Below, one piece after another: positions 24,672 to 34,377 of a stretch of 64,000 nucleotides of DNA. The translations under genes were made by a program, and so were the position numbers. The notes beneath the pieces were generated by a model, which did not search any database, was not told the origin of the DNA, and was given only the letters and a program-made list of their open reading frames with translations. Positions within the stretch are counted from its first letter, which is position 1; each line of letters starts with the position of its first letter. The DNA is from Paenibacillus sp. FSL R7-0337 (GTDB lineage Bacteria > Bacillota > Bacilli > Paenibacillales > Paenibacillaceae). The stretch lies in assembly GCF_037969875.1 (NCBI RefSeq), contig NZ_CP150218.1, positions 1,798,001-1,862,000 on the forward strand. Reading direction: 5' to 3'.

Positions 24672-27600
24672 CTAGACAGAGGGCAGGAACCGGAACCACT
24701 TGAAGTCAAACCGGCTGCCCGGCAGGAACAGGAAGGTGACGGTCTGGCTGCCGCTTACCGGCGGCTCCAGCGTGAATTCACGCTCCATATAGCTGGCGCT
24801 GCCGGCAAATTCAATCAGCTGCTTCGATTCACCGGCAGGACCGCTGAACAGAATTTGCATTGTATTGTTCGCAAGCGCTGAGCGTCCGCAGATGAGGATC
24901 CGTGAGCATTCCGTTGCGCCGAAGTCCATTCCGGCAAATATAAGCGACACATTGTTGCCGATGCCCTCGACGGCCTCCTCCGTTATGGTGAAGGTATCGC
25001 CGTAGACTGCAGTGTTGGCCAGTGCATCCAGACGCTCGAACGCCTTGGTCTTGCTGACAAACGTGAAGCCCTTCAAATGAATCTTCTTGCGCAGAACGAA
25101 GAACAGCGAGGTAATCCCCGTCAGCCGTCTGGGCAGCGTATACCGTTCCTCCTGGTAGACATTCCAGAGGGAAGGCTTATGGTAAGTCACGGTTGTGAGC
25201 CGCACGGCACCGGGCTGCCCGGGCACGCCTTCCCATATCTCTACCGGAAATTCCTGATCATCCAGCGAGAAGATCGGCAGAATAATCTCATCGGCCCCAT
25301 ATCCGCCGAAGTCGATCCGTTCGAAGCAGATCAGACTCTCCCCTTCGCGGGCGGTGGCAACCCCCCGCTCATTGCCGTTGGTCAGATTCCGGCTGTGGCT
25401 GCTGTTAAATCCTGATGAAACAAACTCATAGGGATTCAGATAAGCCTGCCCGAAGCCCGTAAGCTTAAATTCCATCTGCGAATAGAGCCGAATCCCGTCA
25501 GCGCCATTGGCTGTCCCGCAGCGGATGTATACCTCTCCGTCACCTAAGGCCGTGATTACGGCTTCATGGCCGTTCGTCTCAAGAGTGGCGATATTGGCAT
25601 CAATTCCGGCGGCATTCGTAATCCGCCACTCGACATCCTGCCAAGTGGCCCCCTGAGGATGAAGCTTAACACGGACTGGAAGCGACGGGCGATCAGGCGT
25701 CAGAATATTACCCCCGGGGCAGACGATCTCCAGCTTGCGGACCGGGATCTCCTCTTCGCTGCCGCTCTCCGGATGACCGGAGGACGCATCCGCCTCCAGC
25801 GGATAATGTGCATACAGGTACAGCTCATCTTCAGCGGTCGTTCCCGCTGCCGGAAGCACCGATTGCAGCGTAAGCTCAGTTGAAGCCAGACCCGCCGAAG
25901 CCGCACGCAGCGTAATCGTTCCGGCCTCCAGTGTTCCGGCAATCACTGCCAGCAGCTTGCCGCTGAATAGGCGGCGGCTTACGTCCTGGTAAGAATCATA
26001 GTCCGTGCTGTCCCCGTTATCCAGACCGATCAATCGTCCGGGACCCTCCACACTGAGGTGAACGCGGTTATTGGCATTCGCTACCGGACGTCCCTCCTGA
26101 TCCAGAGTGCTGATCGTTACGAAGATAAGGTCCGTACCGTCTGCTGTAATTACTTGCTTGTCGGGAGCAAGGACAAGCGAAGCCGCATCTCCGAACGAGG
26201 AAATTTGCTCTACAGCAACGACCTCCCCCTTCCCATCATAAGCCACCGCCCGCAGGACACCGTCCGCATAAGGCAGCTGCCATTCGCCAAGCAGCTTGTG
26301 TCCATGAGCATGGTCGATATCCACGCTGCCCTGCGAGACTTCATTCAAGAACAGCTCGATGCGCGGAGCATTCGAACATACACGCACATCTATCAGCTGG
26401 CCCTGCGAGAAATCCCAGTACGGGAAGATATGAATCATCGGATGCGTACGGTAATCTGTCCATTCCGCCTGATAGATATAATAGGAATCCTTAGGGAAGC
26501 CGGCGGTATCCAGCTGTCCGAAATATGAGTTCTTGGTGTGATACGGGGTAGGCTCCCCGATATAGTCAAAGCCCGTCCACAGAAATTGTCCCAGCGAGAA
26601 GGATGCATCCCGGTCTGCGGTGATACAGGCCTCCGTGCTTTTGGCGCCCCAGCTGGTAGAGCTGTTCCCTAACGATGAGCACTGCTGGTCATCATCGGCA
26701 AGCACAGATTGAGCCAGCGGGAAATGATAGACTCCCCGGCTCTGCACTGTCGAGCAGGTCTCACTGCCGTAGATGATCCAGTCCGGATGCTCCTTGTGAT
26801 GCTGCTCATAATATTTCTCCGCATAGTTGTAGCCTGCCACCTTGACGATATCCGCGCATTTCTGCGCATTCTTCCAAGGCATATAGTTCGAGCCGATGGT
26901 AACGAAGGCATTGCCCCGCGGATCATGAATCAGCACTTCCTCCTGCAGCTCCCGGGTGAGCTCCTGGCCGCGGCTGTCTGCATGGGTATCGTATATCTCA
27001 TTGCCGATACTCCACATCAGCAGACTTGGACGATTGCGGTCCCGCCGCACCCAGCTGGCGATATCGCGCTTCCACCACTGCGGATAGAACCGTGCATAGT
27101 CATAAGGCGTTTTGCTGCGCTCCCACATATCGAAGGCTTCCGTCACAATCAGCAGGCCCATTTCGTCGGCCAGCTCCATAAGCTCTACCGCCGGCATATT
27201 ATGCGCGGTACGGATGGCGTTGACTCCCATCTCCTGCAGCAGGACGAGCTGGCGGCGCAGCGCCGCTCTGTTCACTGCAGCCCCCAGAGCGCCCAGGTCA
27301 TGATGCTGGCAGACTCCATATATTTTGACATGACGCCCGTTGAGGGAGAAGCCCACGTTACTGTCCAGCTCCAGGGTCCGGAAGCCGAACCTCTCCCTCT
27401 CCACTTCGATCACTTCATCCTCAACCAGCAGTTCGGTCTGCAGCCAGTAGAGATTGGGACTTGAAATATCCCATAGCAAGGGCTGGTCAACAGTCAGGCG
27501 GCTGTGGGTATGTACGGTTAATTCACCCTGCACCGTCACCTCAGTAACTTGCCCGGCAACTAAGGTTCCTGCTGCATCCAGAATGCTATGCCGCAGCTTC

Positions 27601-28157
27601 ATCTTCGTCCCTGAGCCCGCAGCTTCAGCGGTATGCAGCTCAGCATCCACATCTACAGTCCAGGCCTGACCTTCCGTTGTCCTGGCTGCAATATACAGCC
27701 CGTCAGCGGCGATATGCGTCTTCGGCACCGTCTTTAGCCAGACGGGCCGGTAAATTCCGGCACCGGAGTACCAGCGGGAATTGGGCGATTCGTGGATCAC
27801 GCGCATATAGATTTCATTCTCTCCGGCGACTAGGTGCGGAGTTATCTCGAATTCAAAGGTGGAGTAACCATATTTCCACTCCCCCGCTACCTGTCCGTTC
27901 ACATATAGTGTCGAGTTCATATACACTCCCTCGAAACGCAGGAACACAAGCTCATTCACCGGCACTGCATCGAACCGGAGGCGGGTGCGGTACCAGCCCT
28001 CTCCATTCTCGTAGAGGTTGCGGGTATCATAGATCAGCCAATCATGCGGCAGCGTAACAGCAATCCAGTCCGCATCTGCGGCCACCTTGGCAAGCTCCGA
28101 ATGAAGCGGCTGCTTGCTGAATTGCCAGCCGTTGCTGAGTTTCCTTTTTAGACTCAT
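24672..28157 (-). CDS. GH2 glycoside hydrolase (beta-galactosidase-like), multidomain
   Basis: This 1161-residue enzyme has the three GH2 N-terminal domains: sugar binding (RFEGVYMNSTLYVNGQVAGEWKYGYS), immunoglobulin-like, and the barrel. The acid/base Glu is in MWSIGNEIYDTHADSRGQ (about residue 384) and the nucleophile Glu in IIYGSETCSTVQSRG (about 462). Ig-like domains follow (about 640-800), then a C-terminal beta-sandwich that resembles a family 6-type carbohydrate-binding module. No signal peptide is seen. It is the last gene of the UxuR-marked transporter operon (57 bp after the permease), so the substrate may be a xylan side-chain or beta-galactoside rather than lactose. Confidence 0.9.
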   Translation of the reverse strand: MSLKRKLSNGWQFSKQPLHSELAKVAADADWIAVTLPHDWLIYDTRNLYENGEGWYRTRLRFDAVPVNELVFLRFEGVYMNSTLYVNGQVAGEWKYGYSTFEFEITPHLVAGENEIYMRVIHESPNSRWYSGAGIYRPVWLKTVPKTHIAADGLYIAARTTEGQAWTVDVDAELHTAEAAGSGTKMKLRHSILDAAGTLVAGQVTEVTVQGELTVHTHSRLTVDQPLLWDISSPNLYWLQTELLVEDEVIEVERERFGFRTLELDSNVGFSLNGRHVKIYGVCQHHDLGALGAAVNRAALRRQLVLLQEMGVNAIRTAHNMPAVELMELADEMGLLIVTEAFDMWERSKTPYDYARFYPQWWKRDIASWVRRDRNRPSLLMWSIGNEIYDTHADSRGQELTRELQEEVLIHDPRGNAFVTIGSNYMPWKNAQKCADIVKVAGYNYAEKYYEQHHKEHPDWIIYGSETCSTVQSRGVYHFPLAQSVLADDDQQCSSLGNSSTSWGAKSTEACITADRDASFSLGQFLWTGFDYIGEPTPYHTKNSYFGQLDTAGFPKDSYYIYQAEWTDYRTHPMIHIFPYWDFSQGQLIDVRVCSNAPRIELFLNEVSQGSVDIDHAHGHKLLGEWQLPYADGVLRAVAYDGKGEVVAVEQISSFGDAASLVLAPDKQVITADGTDLIFVTISTLDQEGRPVANANNRVHLSVEGPGRLIGLDNGDSTDYDSYQDVSRRLFSGKLLAVIAGTLEAGTITLRAASAGLASTELTLQSVLPAAGTTAEDELYLYAHYPLEADASSGHPESGSEEEIPVRKLEIVCPGGNILTPDRPSLPVRVKLHPQGATWQDVEWRITNAAGIDANIATLETNGHEAVITALGDGEVYIRCGTANGADGIRLYSQMEFKLTGFGQAYLNPYEFVSSGFNSSHSRNLTNGNERGVATAREGESLICFERIDFGGYGADEIILPIFSLDDQEFPVEIWEGVPGQPGAVRLTTVTYHKPSLWNVYQEERYTLPRRLTGITSLFFVLRKKIHLKGFTFVSKTKAFERLDALANTAVYGDTFTITEEAVEGIGNNVSLIFAGMDFGATECSRILICGRSALANNTMQILFSGPAGESKQLIEFAGSASYMEREFTLEPPVSGSQTVTFLFLPGSRFDFKWFRFLPSV

Positions 28158-28213
28158 GGCTATACGTCCTCCTTATCCTCACAACAGCTAAGCTTCCTGA
28201 ATGACATCATGCC

Positions 28214-29092
28214 TCATCCCTTCAATGCGCCAACCATTACGCCCTTGACGAAATACTTCTGCAGGAACGGATACAGCAGCAGGATCGGCGCTGTGCTTAC
28301 GATAATTGCCGCATATTTCAGCGTTTCGGTCACATCACGGCTATGGAGCAGTGTTGTAGTCCCCAGCATACTGGCATTATCATTCTCAAGAATGATGTTT
28401 CGGACCACGAGCTGGATCGGGAACAGGCTCTGGTCACGCAGGAAAAGCATGGCGTTGAACCAGCTGTTCCAGTGGCCTACGCCGTAATACAGAATCAGCA
28501 CCGCAACCACCGGCATGGACAGCGGAATGAAGATGCGGAACAGAATGGTGAAATGGCCTGCACCGTCCAGGAAGGCGGACTCCTCCAGTTCCTTCGGTAT
28601 CGCCATGAAATAAGTGCGCATGATGATTAAGTTGAACGTACTCACCGCCGTTGGCAGAATCAATGCCCACAAGCTGTCGAGCAGGCCGTAGGACTTCACG
28701 ATCAGGTAGAATGGCACCAGTCCTCCCTGGAAAAACATAGTGAATACGATGAAGAACATAATCGGCTTTTGCAGCATAACCCCTTCTCTGGACAGGAAAT
28801 AGGCACCCAGGGCAGTAAGCGTCATATTAATGACAAGTCCTACCGCCAGGATGAACAGTGTATTCTTGAAGCCGGTCAGAATTACGGGATTGTTCAGCAC
28901 CGCCTTGTAAGCTGCCAGCGAGAAGCCTTGCGGCCACAGCAGGATACCGTTGAAGGAGACCAGCCGGTTCCCATTGCTTAAGGAGGAGAACAAGATATAT
29001 AGCATAGGATAGAGTGTAAGAATAATCATTAGAACCATAATAATAGAATTGCAGATATCGAAGACACGTTCGCCGAGCGACGCTTTAATCAT
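28214..29092 (-). CDS. Carbohydrate ABC transporter permease (YtcP type)
   Basis: This 292-residue permease has about six membrane segments. The EAA loop EESAFLDGAGHFTILFRIFIPLSMPVV and the ending KGVMVGALKG are typical of YtcP. The ATG at 29092 follows AAGGAGTGCACACCT. It lies 13 bp after the LplB-type gene. It belongs to the transporter placed in the glucuronoxylan block, so aldouronates are the likely cargo. Confidence 0.94.
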   Translation of the reverse strand: MIKASLGERVFDICNSIIMVLMIILTLYPMLYILFSSLSNGNRLVSFNGILLWPQGFSLAAYKAVLNNPVILTGFKNTLFILAVGLVINMTLTALGAYFLSREGVMLQKPIMFFIVFTMFFQGGLVPFYLIVKSYGLLDSLWALILPTAVSTFNLIIMRTYFMAIPKELEESAFLDGAGHFTILFRIFIPLSMPVVAVLILYYGVGHWNSWFNAMLFLRDQSLFPIQLVVRNIILENDNASMLGTTTLLHSRDVTETLKYAAIIVSTAPILLLYPFLQKYFVKGVMVGALKG

Positions 29093-29105
29093 AGGTGTGC
29101 ACTCC

Positions 29106-30014
29106 TTACCAGAGACTGTTCTTACTTGCGCGTTTACTGAATGAGTTGGCGAGCAGCAGAATGGTGAAATTGATGACGGAGTTGAACAGGCCTACCGCTG
29201 CACTGTAGCTGTAGCTGAATTCCAGAATTCCTTTCCGGTATACAAATGTGGATATGACATCAGCCGTCTCATAAATACTGGCGCTGTATAACAGAATGAT
29301 TTTCTCGAATCCGACATTCATAATATTTCCGAGCGCCAGAATCAGCATAATCATAATCGTCGGCAGGATACCGGGCAGGGTAACATGGCGGATCTGCTGT
29401 ACCTTGGTGGCTCCGTCAATTTTGGCTGCCTCATACTGCTGCTGGTCAATGCCGGTAATGGCCGCCAGATAGATGATTGTGCCCCAGCCGATCTGCTGCC
29501 AGATCTCACTGATGATATAAATGGGTCGGAAAAATTCAGGCTGCTGCAGGAACGAAATCCGTGCCCCGCCAAAAAAGGCAATAACATCGTTGATCAAACC
29601 ATCCGATAAAGTGAAATAACGTACGATTCCTGCCACCACCACGAGTGTTATAAAATGCGGCATGTACGTAATCGTTTGCGTGATCCGGCGGAAAAGCGGG
29701 CTTTTCAATTCATTCAGCAGCAAAGCCAGAATAATGGGTGCCGGGAAACCGATCAGCAGATTGAAGAAGCTTAGCAGAACTGTGTTCTTAATGACACGGA
29801 TGAAGTAGATACTGGAGAAAAAAGCTTCAAAATGCTTGAATCCGACCCATTCACTGCCCCAGATCCCTTGGGAAGGGACAAATTGCTTAAAGGCGATAAT
29901 GGTCCCGTAGAGCGGAACATAGTGGAACAATACATAATATAGGATGACTGGCAGCACCATCAGATACAGCCATTTATTACGCAGGATGTCTTTCCCCAGT
30001 CTGGTTTTAAGCAT
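29106..30014 (-). CDS. Carbohydrate ABC transporter permease (LplB type)
   Basis: This 302-residue LplB-like permease has its EAA loop as QYEAAKIDGATKVQQIRHVTLPGILPTI (about residues 180-205). The N-terminus, VLPVILYYVLFHYVPLYGTIIAFKQF, is a family hallmark. It follows the binding-protein gene and precedes the second permease. The ATG follows AAGGAGAGAGGAAT. Confidence 0.94.
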   Translation of the reverse strand: MLKTRLGKDILRNKWLYLMVLPVILYYVLFHYVPLYGTIIAFKQFVPSQGIWGSEWVGFKHFEAFFSSIYFIRVIKNTVLLSFFNLLIGFPAPIILALLLNELKSPLFRRITQTITYMPHFITLVVVAGIVRYFTLSDGLINDVIAFFGGARISFLQQPEFFRPIYIISEIWQQIGWGTIIYLAAITGIDQQQYEAAKIDGATKVQQIRHVTLPGILPTIMIMLILALGNIMNVGFEKIILLYSASIYETADVISTFVYRKGILEFSYSYSAAVGLFNSVINFTILLLANSFSKRASKNSLW

Positions 30015-30101
30015 ATTCCTCTCTCCTTTGCTGCAACTGCACGGTCTTAGGCCGGGGCTGCCGGTACCTGTTGTATGTGTTGCAGCCCCTGCCCGCCCAA
30101 A

Positions 30102-31715
30102 TTAACGGTTCAGGTAACGTTCATACGCCGCTTGTTGAATTTCCAGTGCGCGTTCGATACCAAGGTCCTTCATCTGCTGCACATATTTATCGTAATTGTC
30201 TACGGAATCAGTGCCCAGGATGATCTTGAGCTCAGCCTCTTTCACAAAAGCGTTAATGTCGTTCATAATACTGCTCATTTCATCTGCTTCCTCGGCAGTC
30301 GGTGTGACCGGAGGAAGCAGGTGGCTCTCATGATTGGTTCGTTTCCAGATGCCGATGGATTCGGCCGTAGCCGGATACTTCGCCGGCAGATTATTGTCCT
30401 GCTGAATCATCGGGAAGTTGGTGCCATGGGAATATTTGCCCATTACCTGGTCGCTGCCGAGGCCATCCGGATTCTGCACCACAAGATCGGTATAGACGGG
30501 CTTTCCGTCTTTGAGCGTGTAGGTAATGCCTTCAACCCCATAGGTATTCAGCATTTTGCCTTCTTCGGTAAAAGCGTAATCCAGCCAGCGCATAGCAGCT
30601 CGGGCGTTCTTGGTTGTCGCTGAGATCGCCGCCGAGCTTGTCCCCGCATAGGCATTATCCAGCTGTCCGAACTCCGGAAGCCCGCCCTTTACGGCAGCCG
30701 GGTATGGAGCGGCTACGAAGTCTGCCTTCGGATCTACTTCCTGTACGGCTGAATTATATTTCTCAATATAATACTGCCAGCCGATTGTTGCTCCGCTGAC
30801 ATTAGAGGTCATTTTCTTATCCACTGTAGCTGAATCAATCGAAGCGAAATCCTTATCGATCAGGCCTTCTTTGTACCACTGGCTCATCGTTTTCAGATAT
30901 TCCTTATAGCCAGGCTCCAGATAGCCGTAGACTACTTTGCCGTCGTTGACGTAGAAGTTCCCCATCACACCGAAGGCTCCGGCGAATCCGCCGGTCCGTT
31001 CTCCCAGGAACATCGTGCGGAAGGTTACAGGGGAGGCCGCCTTTTTCTTCTCTTTAAAAGCAGTCAGTACGGTGTGCCATTCGTCAATCGTCTCCGGGAC
31101 ACTGAGCTTCAGTTCATCAAGCCAATCCTTGCGGATAATCGGCCCGCCGTAGACCCGTCCGGCCTCCGAGCGGATGAACGGGAAGGCGTAATAAGTGCCG
31201 TCATCCGTTTTAATCATTTTGTCGATATCCGGATTTTCCTGAAGCGTTCTCTTCAGGTTCGGCGCGTATTGATCCATGAGGTCATTGAGCTTCAGAATAT
31301 ACCCCTGCTCAACGGCTTTATCGGGACCGCCAGGGTATTGCAGCCAGGTATTGAGGAAGATATCCGGCAGATCGCCCGATGCCAGCAGCAGACTGAATTT
31401 CTGATCGGTCATGGGGGTTCCGCCCAGCTGCTTGATGGCGATGCCTGTACGTTTCTCATATTCGTCATCGACCGGCAGCCGCTCCGGTGTGCCTCCCAGT
31501 TGTTCATTCATATAGGTCAGCTCTATTCCGCCTTTCATCGGATAAGCAAAAGCTGCTGCGGCTTCATTGGAAGCCGGGCCGTTCCCCGCAGGGTTGTTAG
31601 GGACACTCTCATCATTTGCATTCTTGGAACTAGTGCAGCCGGCAGCCAGCATGGTGAAACCTAACAAAACGGCAAGCGGTTTGTGGAGCCTTTTCATTCC
31701 AGATAATTTGATCAC
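30102..31715 (-). CDS. Oligosaccharide-binding lipoprotein, probable aldouronate binding
   Basis: This LplA-type binding protein has 537 residues from the GTG at 31715, which is preceded by ACGGAGGTCATACTA. The longer in-frame start at 31787 would run through the promoter and operator, so it is rejected. The lipoprotein signal ends in TMLAAGCTSSKN. The body has SGDLPDIFLNTW and the C-terminal EEGKMLNTYGVEGITYTLKDG. It begins an operon with two permeases and a GH2 enzyme. A copy of the uxuAB operator sits at its promoter, tying the import to glucuronate-bearing xylan fragments. Confidence 0.9.
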   Translation of the reverse strand: MIKLSGMKRLHKPLAVLLGFTMLAAGCTSSKNANDESVPNNPAGNGPASNEAAAAFAYPMKGGIELTYMNEQLGGTPERLPVDDEYEKRTGIAIKQLGGTPMTDQKFSLLLASGDLPDIFLNTWLQYPGGPDKAVEQGYILKLNDLMDQYAPNLKRTLQENPDIDKMIKTDDGTYYAFPFIRSEAGRVYGGPIIRKDWLDELKLSVPETIDEWHTVLTAFKEKKKAASPVTFRTMFLGERTGGFAGAFGVMGNFYVNDGKVVYGYLEPGYKEYLKTMSQWYKEGLIDKDFASIDSATVDKKMTSNVSGATIGWQYYIEKYNSAVQEVDPKADFVAAPYPAAVKGGLPEFGQLDNAYAGTSSAAISATTKNARAAMRWLDYAFTEEGKMLNTYGVEGITYTLKDGKPVYTDLVVQNPDGLGSDQVMGKYSHGTNFPMIQQDNNLPAKYPATAESIGIWKRTNHESHLLPPVTPTAEEADEMSSIMNDINAFVKEAELKIILGTDSVDNYDKYVQQMKDLGIERALEIQQAAYERYLNR

Positions 31716-31773
31716 TAGTATGACCTCCGTAATTTGTGTAGTTGACGACTTAATGCCTCTACAATGTATGCTG

Positions 31774-31818
31774 AATCTTGTATACAAACAATATTCAAAA
31801 TGCGTAATTCATTGTCAA
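31774..31818 (-). promoter_or_regulatory. Promoter and UxuR-like operator of the transporter operon
   Basis: On the minus strand TTGACA (31813-31818), 17 bp, then AATATT (31790-31795) form a promoter. AATCTTGTATACAAACAA (31774-31791 as read on the plus strand) matches the first 14 bases of the uxuA operator AATCTTGTATACAAGATT and covers the start of transcription. Confidence 0.72.
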
Positions 31819-31886
31819 AAACGCAAAAGAAGGATAGATCCGGCCTGCTTCTATCCTCCTGTCAGGAAATTGTATATTCTGTTTGT

Positions 31887-34169
31887 TTATTGCAGAGCTT
31901 TGAACCGCCCCGGCGTGATGCCTTCATACTTTTTGAATACCCGAATGAACGCACTGCTGCTGGAAAATCCTACACGGGAGGATATCTCCTCAATGGTGAC
32001 GCCTTGCTGAAGCAGTTTCTTGGCTTCGGCTGTACGAACCTGACTGATGTAATCATGCAGTCCCTGCCCGCTCTGTTCTTTGAACAACCGTGATACATAC
32101 TGCGGCGTGATCCCGAAATGGGCACCAATCATAGACACGCTAAGGTTGATATCCGCATAATGATCCTGCACATAGGCAGATACCTGGTCTCCGATTCCAG
32201 AATTTGAAGCAAGCTTTTCCGAGGCTTGGCTGCAGGCCAGCTGGATCAGCTCGGTCAGCTCGTTACGGAAATCTGCGCGCGTTGAGCAGGCCAGAAGCCT
32301 TTTCATCGGACGCCATTCTTCCCATAGCTTCGAGCGCTTCATCTCCTGGGGGACTGCCTTCATAATAGAGCTGCTTAAATCAATCATGGCATATCTCACA
32401 AGCTCAATAGACACCTGGGAGCCGAAGAAGCGGCCCAGAATCTCCTCCACCATCGCTGATGCCTTCCCGAAGTCACCGCTTTTGACCAGATTAATAAAAA
32501 CAACCTCGTCATTGATCGTCAGGTAATAATCCGTCTGCTGCTGCTCAATATCCCCGTACCAGACCGTCGTATCCTCTTCCAGCACCAGCCGGTATTCCTG
32601 AGCCTCCAGCGCCTGCAGATACCCCTGATGCAAACTTCCCATGCCCGAGAGCTGCTCACTGCCGGCCATGGCGATCTGCAGGCCGTATTTCCGCTGAATG
32701 AACTCCAGGGTTTGGCTGAGCGCTTCTTCAATATCCTCTTTCCATCTGCCGGAACGCCCGGTGTTAATGTTCATCACTGCCGCCAGCATGCCATCCATCT
32801 CGGTGAAGCTCAAGCCGTGATTCGGTCCGGTGAAATCCATGATGATATTGGATACGATGAAATTGGACAGGCTTGGCGAAGGCCCCTCTTCCCCGCCGGA
32901 CTGAATATAGAATAGAAGCACCGCAAAATACCCGGAATCCCACTGGAAATGATGCACTCTGGCCACTTCCTCCAGCGATAATCCGTTCTCCGCCTGCCCT
33001 CTGAGCAGCTGCGACAAGTAATAGGTCTGGAGCACACGGAGCTGCCTGAACTGTCGGCTGTTCACATCATCCCTCTCCCGGATGGTAGCCAGCGCACTCT
33101 CCCGAATGAAGGAGAATTCATCCAGCACCCGCTGCGTCTGTTCATCGGCGGAGGGCGAGAACATATGGACCAGCTCACGGACAGGATTATAGTTCTTGCG
33201 GGCAAAGTAAGAAATAACCACCGCCCCGATCAAAAAGCTGATGAACAGCCCAAGCAGGTTCAAATTGCGGATTTGCCGCGCTTTTTCCCAGAACACGCTT
33301 GAAGGAAATACGCTGATATACTTCCAGTTCGTGTTATCGGAATCAATGAAGGAGACCATATTCTCCGTGCCGGCAATATCCTGGAAAGAAGTACCCGCAG
33401 TCTCACCGCCAGCCTCAGCGTCAGGCATTGGCTGCTGCGGAGAAGCCTCATTATTACGAAATAACACCTGATTATGATCATCGGTAATGTACACATCACC
33501 GTTATTTACCCAGTCTACGTTCTTCAGCATGCTATGAATCTTACTGCCGTTCAGCGGAAGAACCAACATCCCCTTCTGTCCATTGCTTGCAGTGGCACTG
33601 GCGAAGGGCTTCATCATCACAACCTTCTGCTCCCAGCGCTTAAACTCAATAAACGGAAGAGAGGCTTCCCGCCCTGCAGTCTCACCGTTCAGCTGTGACA
33701 GCCACTCCTGATAAGACAATCCGATCATCTTATTGTTCATTGCATAAAAGGTTTCACTGTCCGTATACGTCTCATCCGTCAGCACACGGTCCAGATTGCT
33801 TGAATAGAGATAGATCCCATCGATGAAATCATTGGCGGATTTGTATTTGCTGAGCTCCTGCCGGATCTGATAGATCTGAAAGGAGCTGGCCCTCTCTGCG
33901 CCGGGTGTGAGGGATAAGTATTTGTTCACACCGCTATGAATCGATAACTGCATCGCCAATTTCTCAGCTTGATTAATCTCGCTGTCTACAGTATTCTGCA
34001 TCTGCTTAAGTATGGCGTTGCCTGCACGCTCAATCTCATATTCGACAATCTGTTTGGTCTGCAAGTAGATGATAGCGCTAACAATAAGCGGGATAATCAT
34101 GATTACTGAATAGGAGATGATCCATTTAAAGGCTACACTTCTGCTGAACCTCAGGTGCTTGTGCTTCAT
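31887..34169 (-). CDS. Membrane-bound AraC-type sensor-regulator (YesS-like)
   Basis: This 760-residue protein joins a sensor and a DNA-binding domain in one chain. A hydrophobic segment near residues 12-32 and another near 295-318 (LGLFISFLIGAVVISYFA) bracket an extracytoplasmic sensor. The C-terminal AraC domain (about 660-755) reads VSMIGAHFGITPQYVSRLFKEQ and ISSRVGFSSSSAFIRVFKKYEGITPGRFK. It lies upstream of the transporter operon on the same strand and probably activates it in response to extracellular oligosaccharide. The ATG follows AAGGAGCGTAGAAG. Confidence 0.9.
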   Translation of the reverse strand: MKHKHLRFSRSVAFKWIISYSVIMIIPLIVSAIIYLQTKQIVEYEIERAGNAILKQMQNTVDSEINQAEKLAMQLSIHSGVNKYLSLTPGAERASSFQIYQIRQELSKYKSANDFIDGIYLYSSNLDRVLTDETYTDSETFYAMNNKMIGLSYQEWLSQLNGETAGREASLPFIEFKRWEQKVVMMKPFASATASNGQKGMLVLPLNGSKIHSMLKNVDWVNNGDVYITDDHNQVLFRNNEASPQQPMPDAEAGGETAGTSFQDIAGTENMVSFIDSDNTNWKYISVFPSSVFWEKARQIRNLNLLGLFISFLIGAVVISYFARKNYNPVRELVHMFSPSADEQTQRVLDEFSFIRESALATIRERDDVNSRQFRQLRVLQTYYLSQLLRGQAENGLSLEEVARVHHFQWDSGYFAVLLFYIQSGGEEGPSPSLSNFIVSNIIMDFTGPNHGLSFTEMDGMLAAVMNINTGRSGRWKEDIEEALSQTLEFIQRKYGLQIAMAGSEQLSGMGSLHQGYLQALEAQEYRLVLEEDTTVWYGDIEQQQTDYYLTINDEVVFINLVKSGDFGKASAMVEEILGRFFGSQVSIELVRYAMIDLSSSIMKAVPQEMKRSKLWEEWRPMKRLLACSTRADFRNELTELIQLACSQASEKLASNSGIGDQVSAYVQDHYADINLSVSMIGAHFGITPQYVSRLFKEQSGQGLHDYISQVRTAEAKKLLQQGVTIEEISSRVGFSSSSAFIRVFKKYEGITPGRFKALQ

Positions 34170-34303
34170 CTTCTACGCTCCTTACCTCATATAGAATTCC
34201 ACTATATGATAGTTGTGCCCGAGGGGGCAATCCGCAATATGAACCAGATCGTCAATTTGTAAACAAGTCCGCTATACTATGCCATCCGGCTGGACAAACA
34301 AAA

Positions 34304-34368
34304 CCTCTTTGCCGGCAGAAGACCTTAGGGGAAAGCCATTATCCCCGGGTCTTCAACCTTCAAAGAGG
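34304..34368 (-). terminator. Terminator of the NIF3-like gene
   Basis: Three nested stems: CCTCTTTG/CAAAGAGG (34304-34311 with 34361-34368), GAAGACC/GGTCTTC (34318-34324 with 34348-34354) and GGGGA/TCCCC (34328-34332 with 34342-34346). A T-rich run follows on the minus strand. Confidence 0.82.
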
Positions 34369-34377
34369 CTGCGCTAT

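Noticed and set aside
31716..31787. Longer N-terminus for the aldouronate-binding lipoprotein
   Set aside because: It would be translated through the promoter and operator and would bury the lipoprotein signal; GGAGG points to the GTG at 31715.
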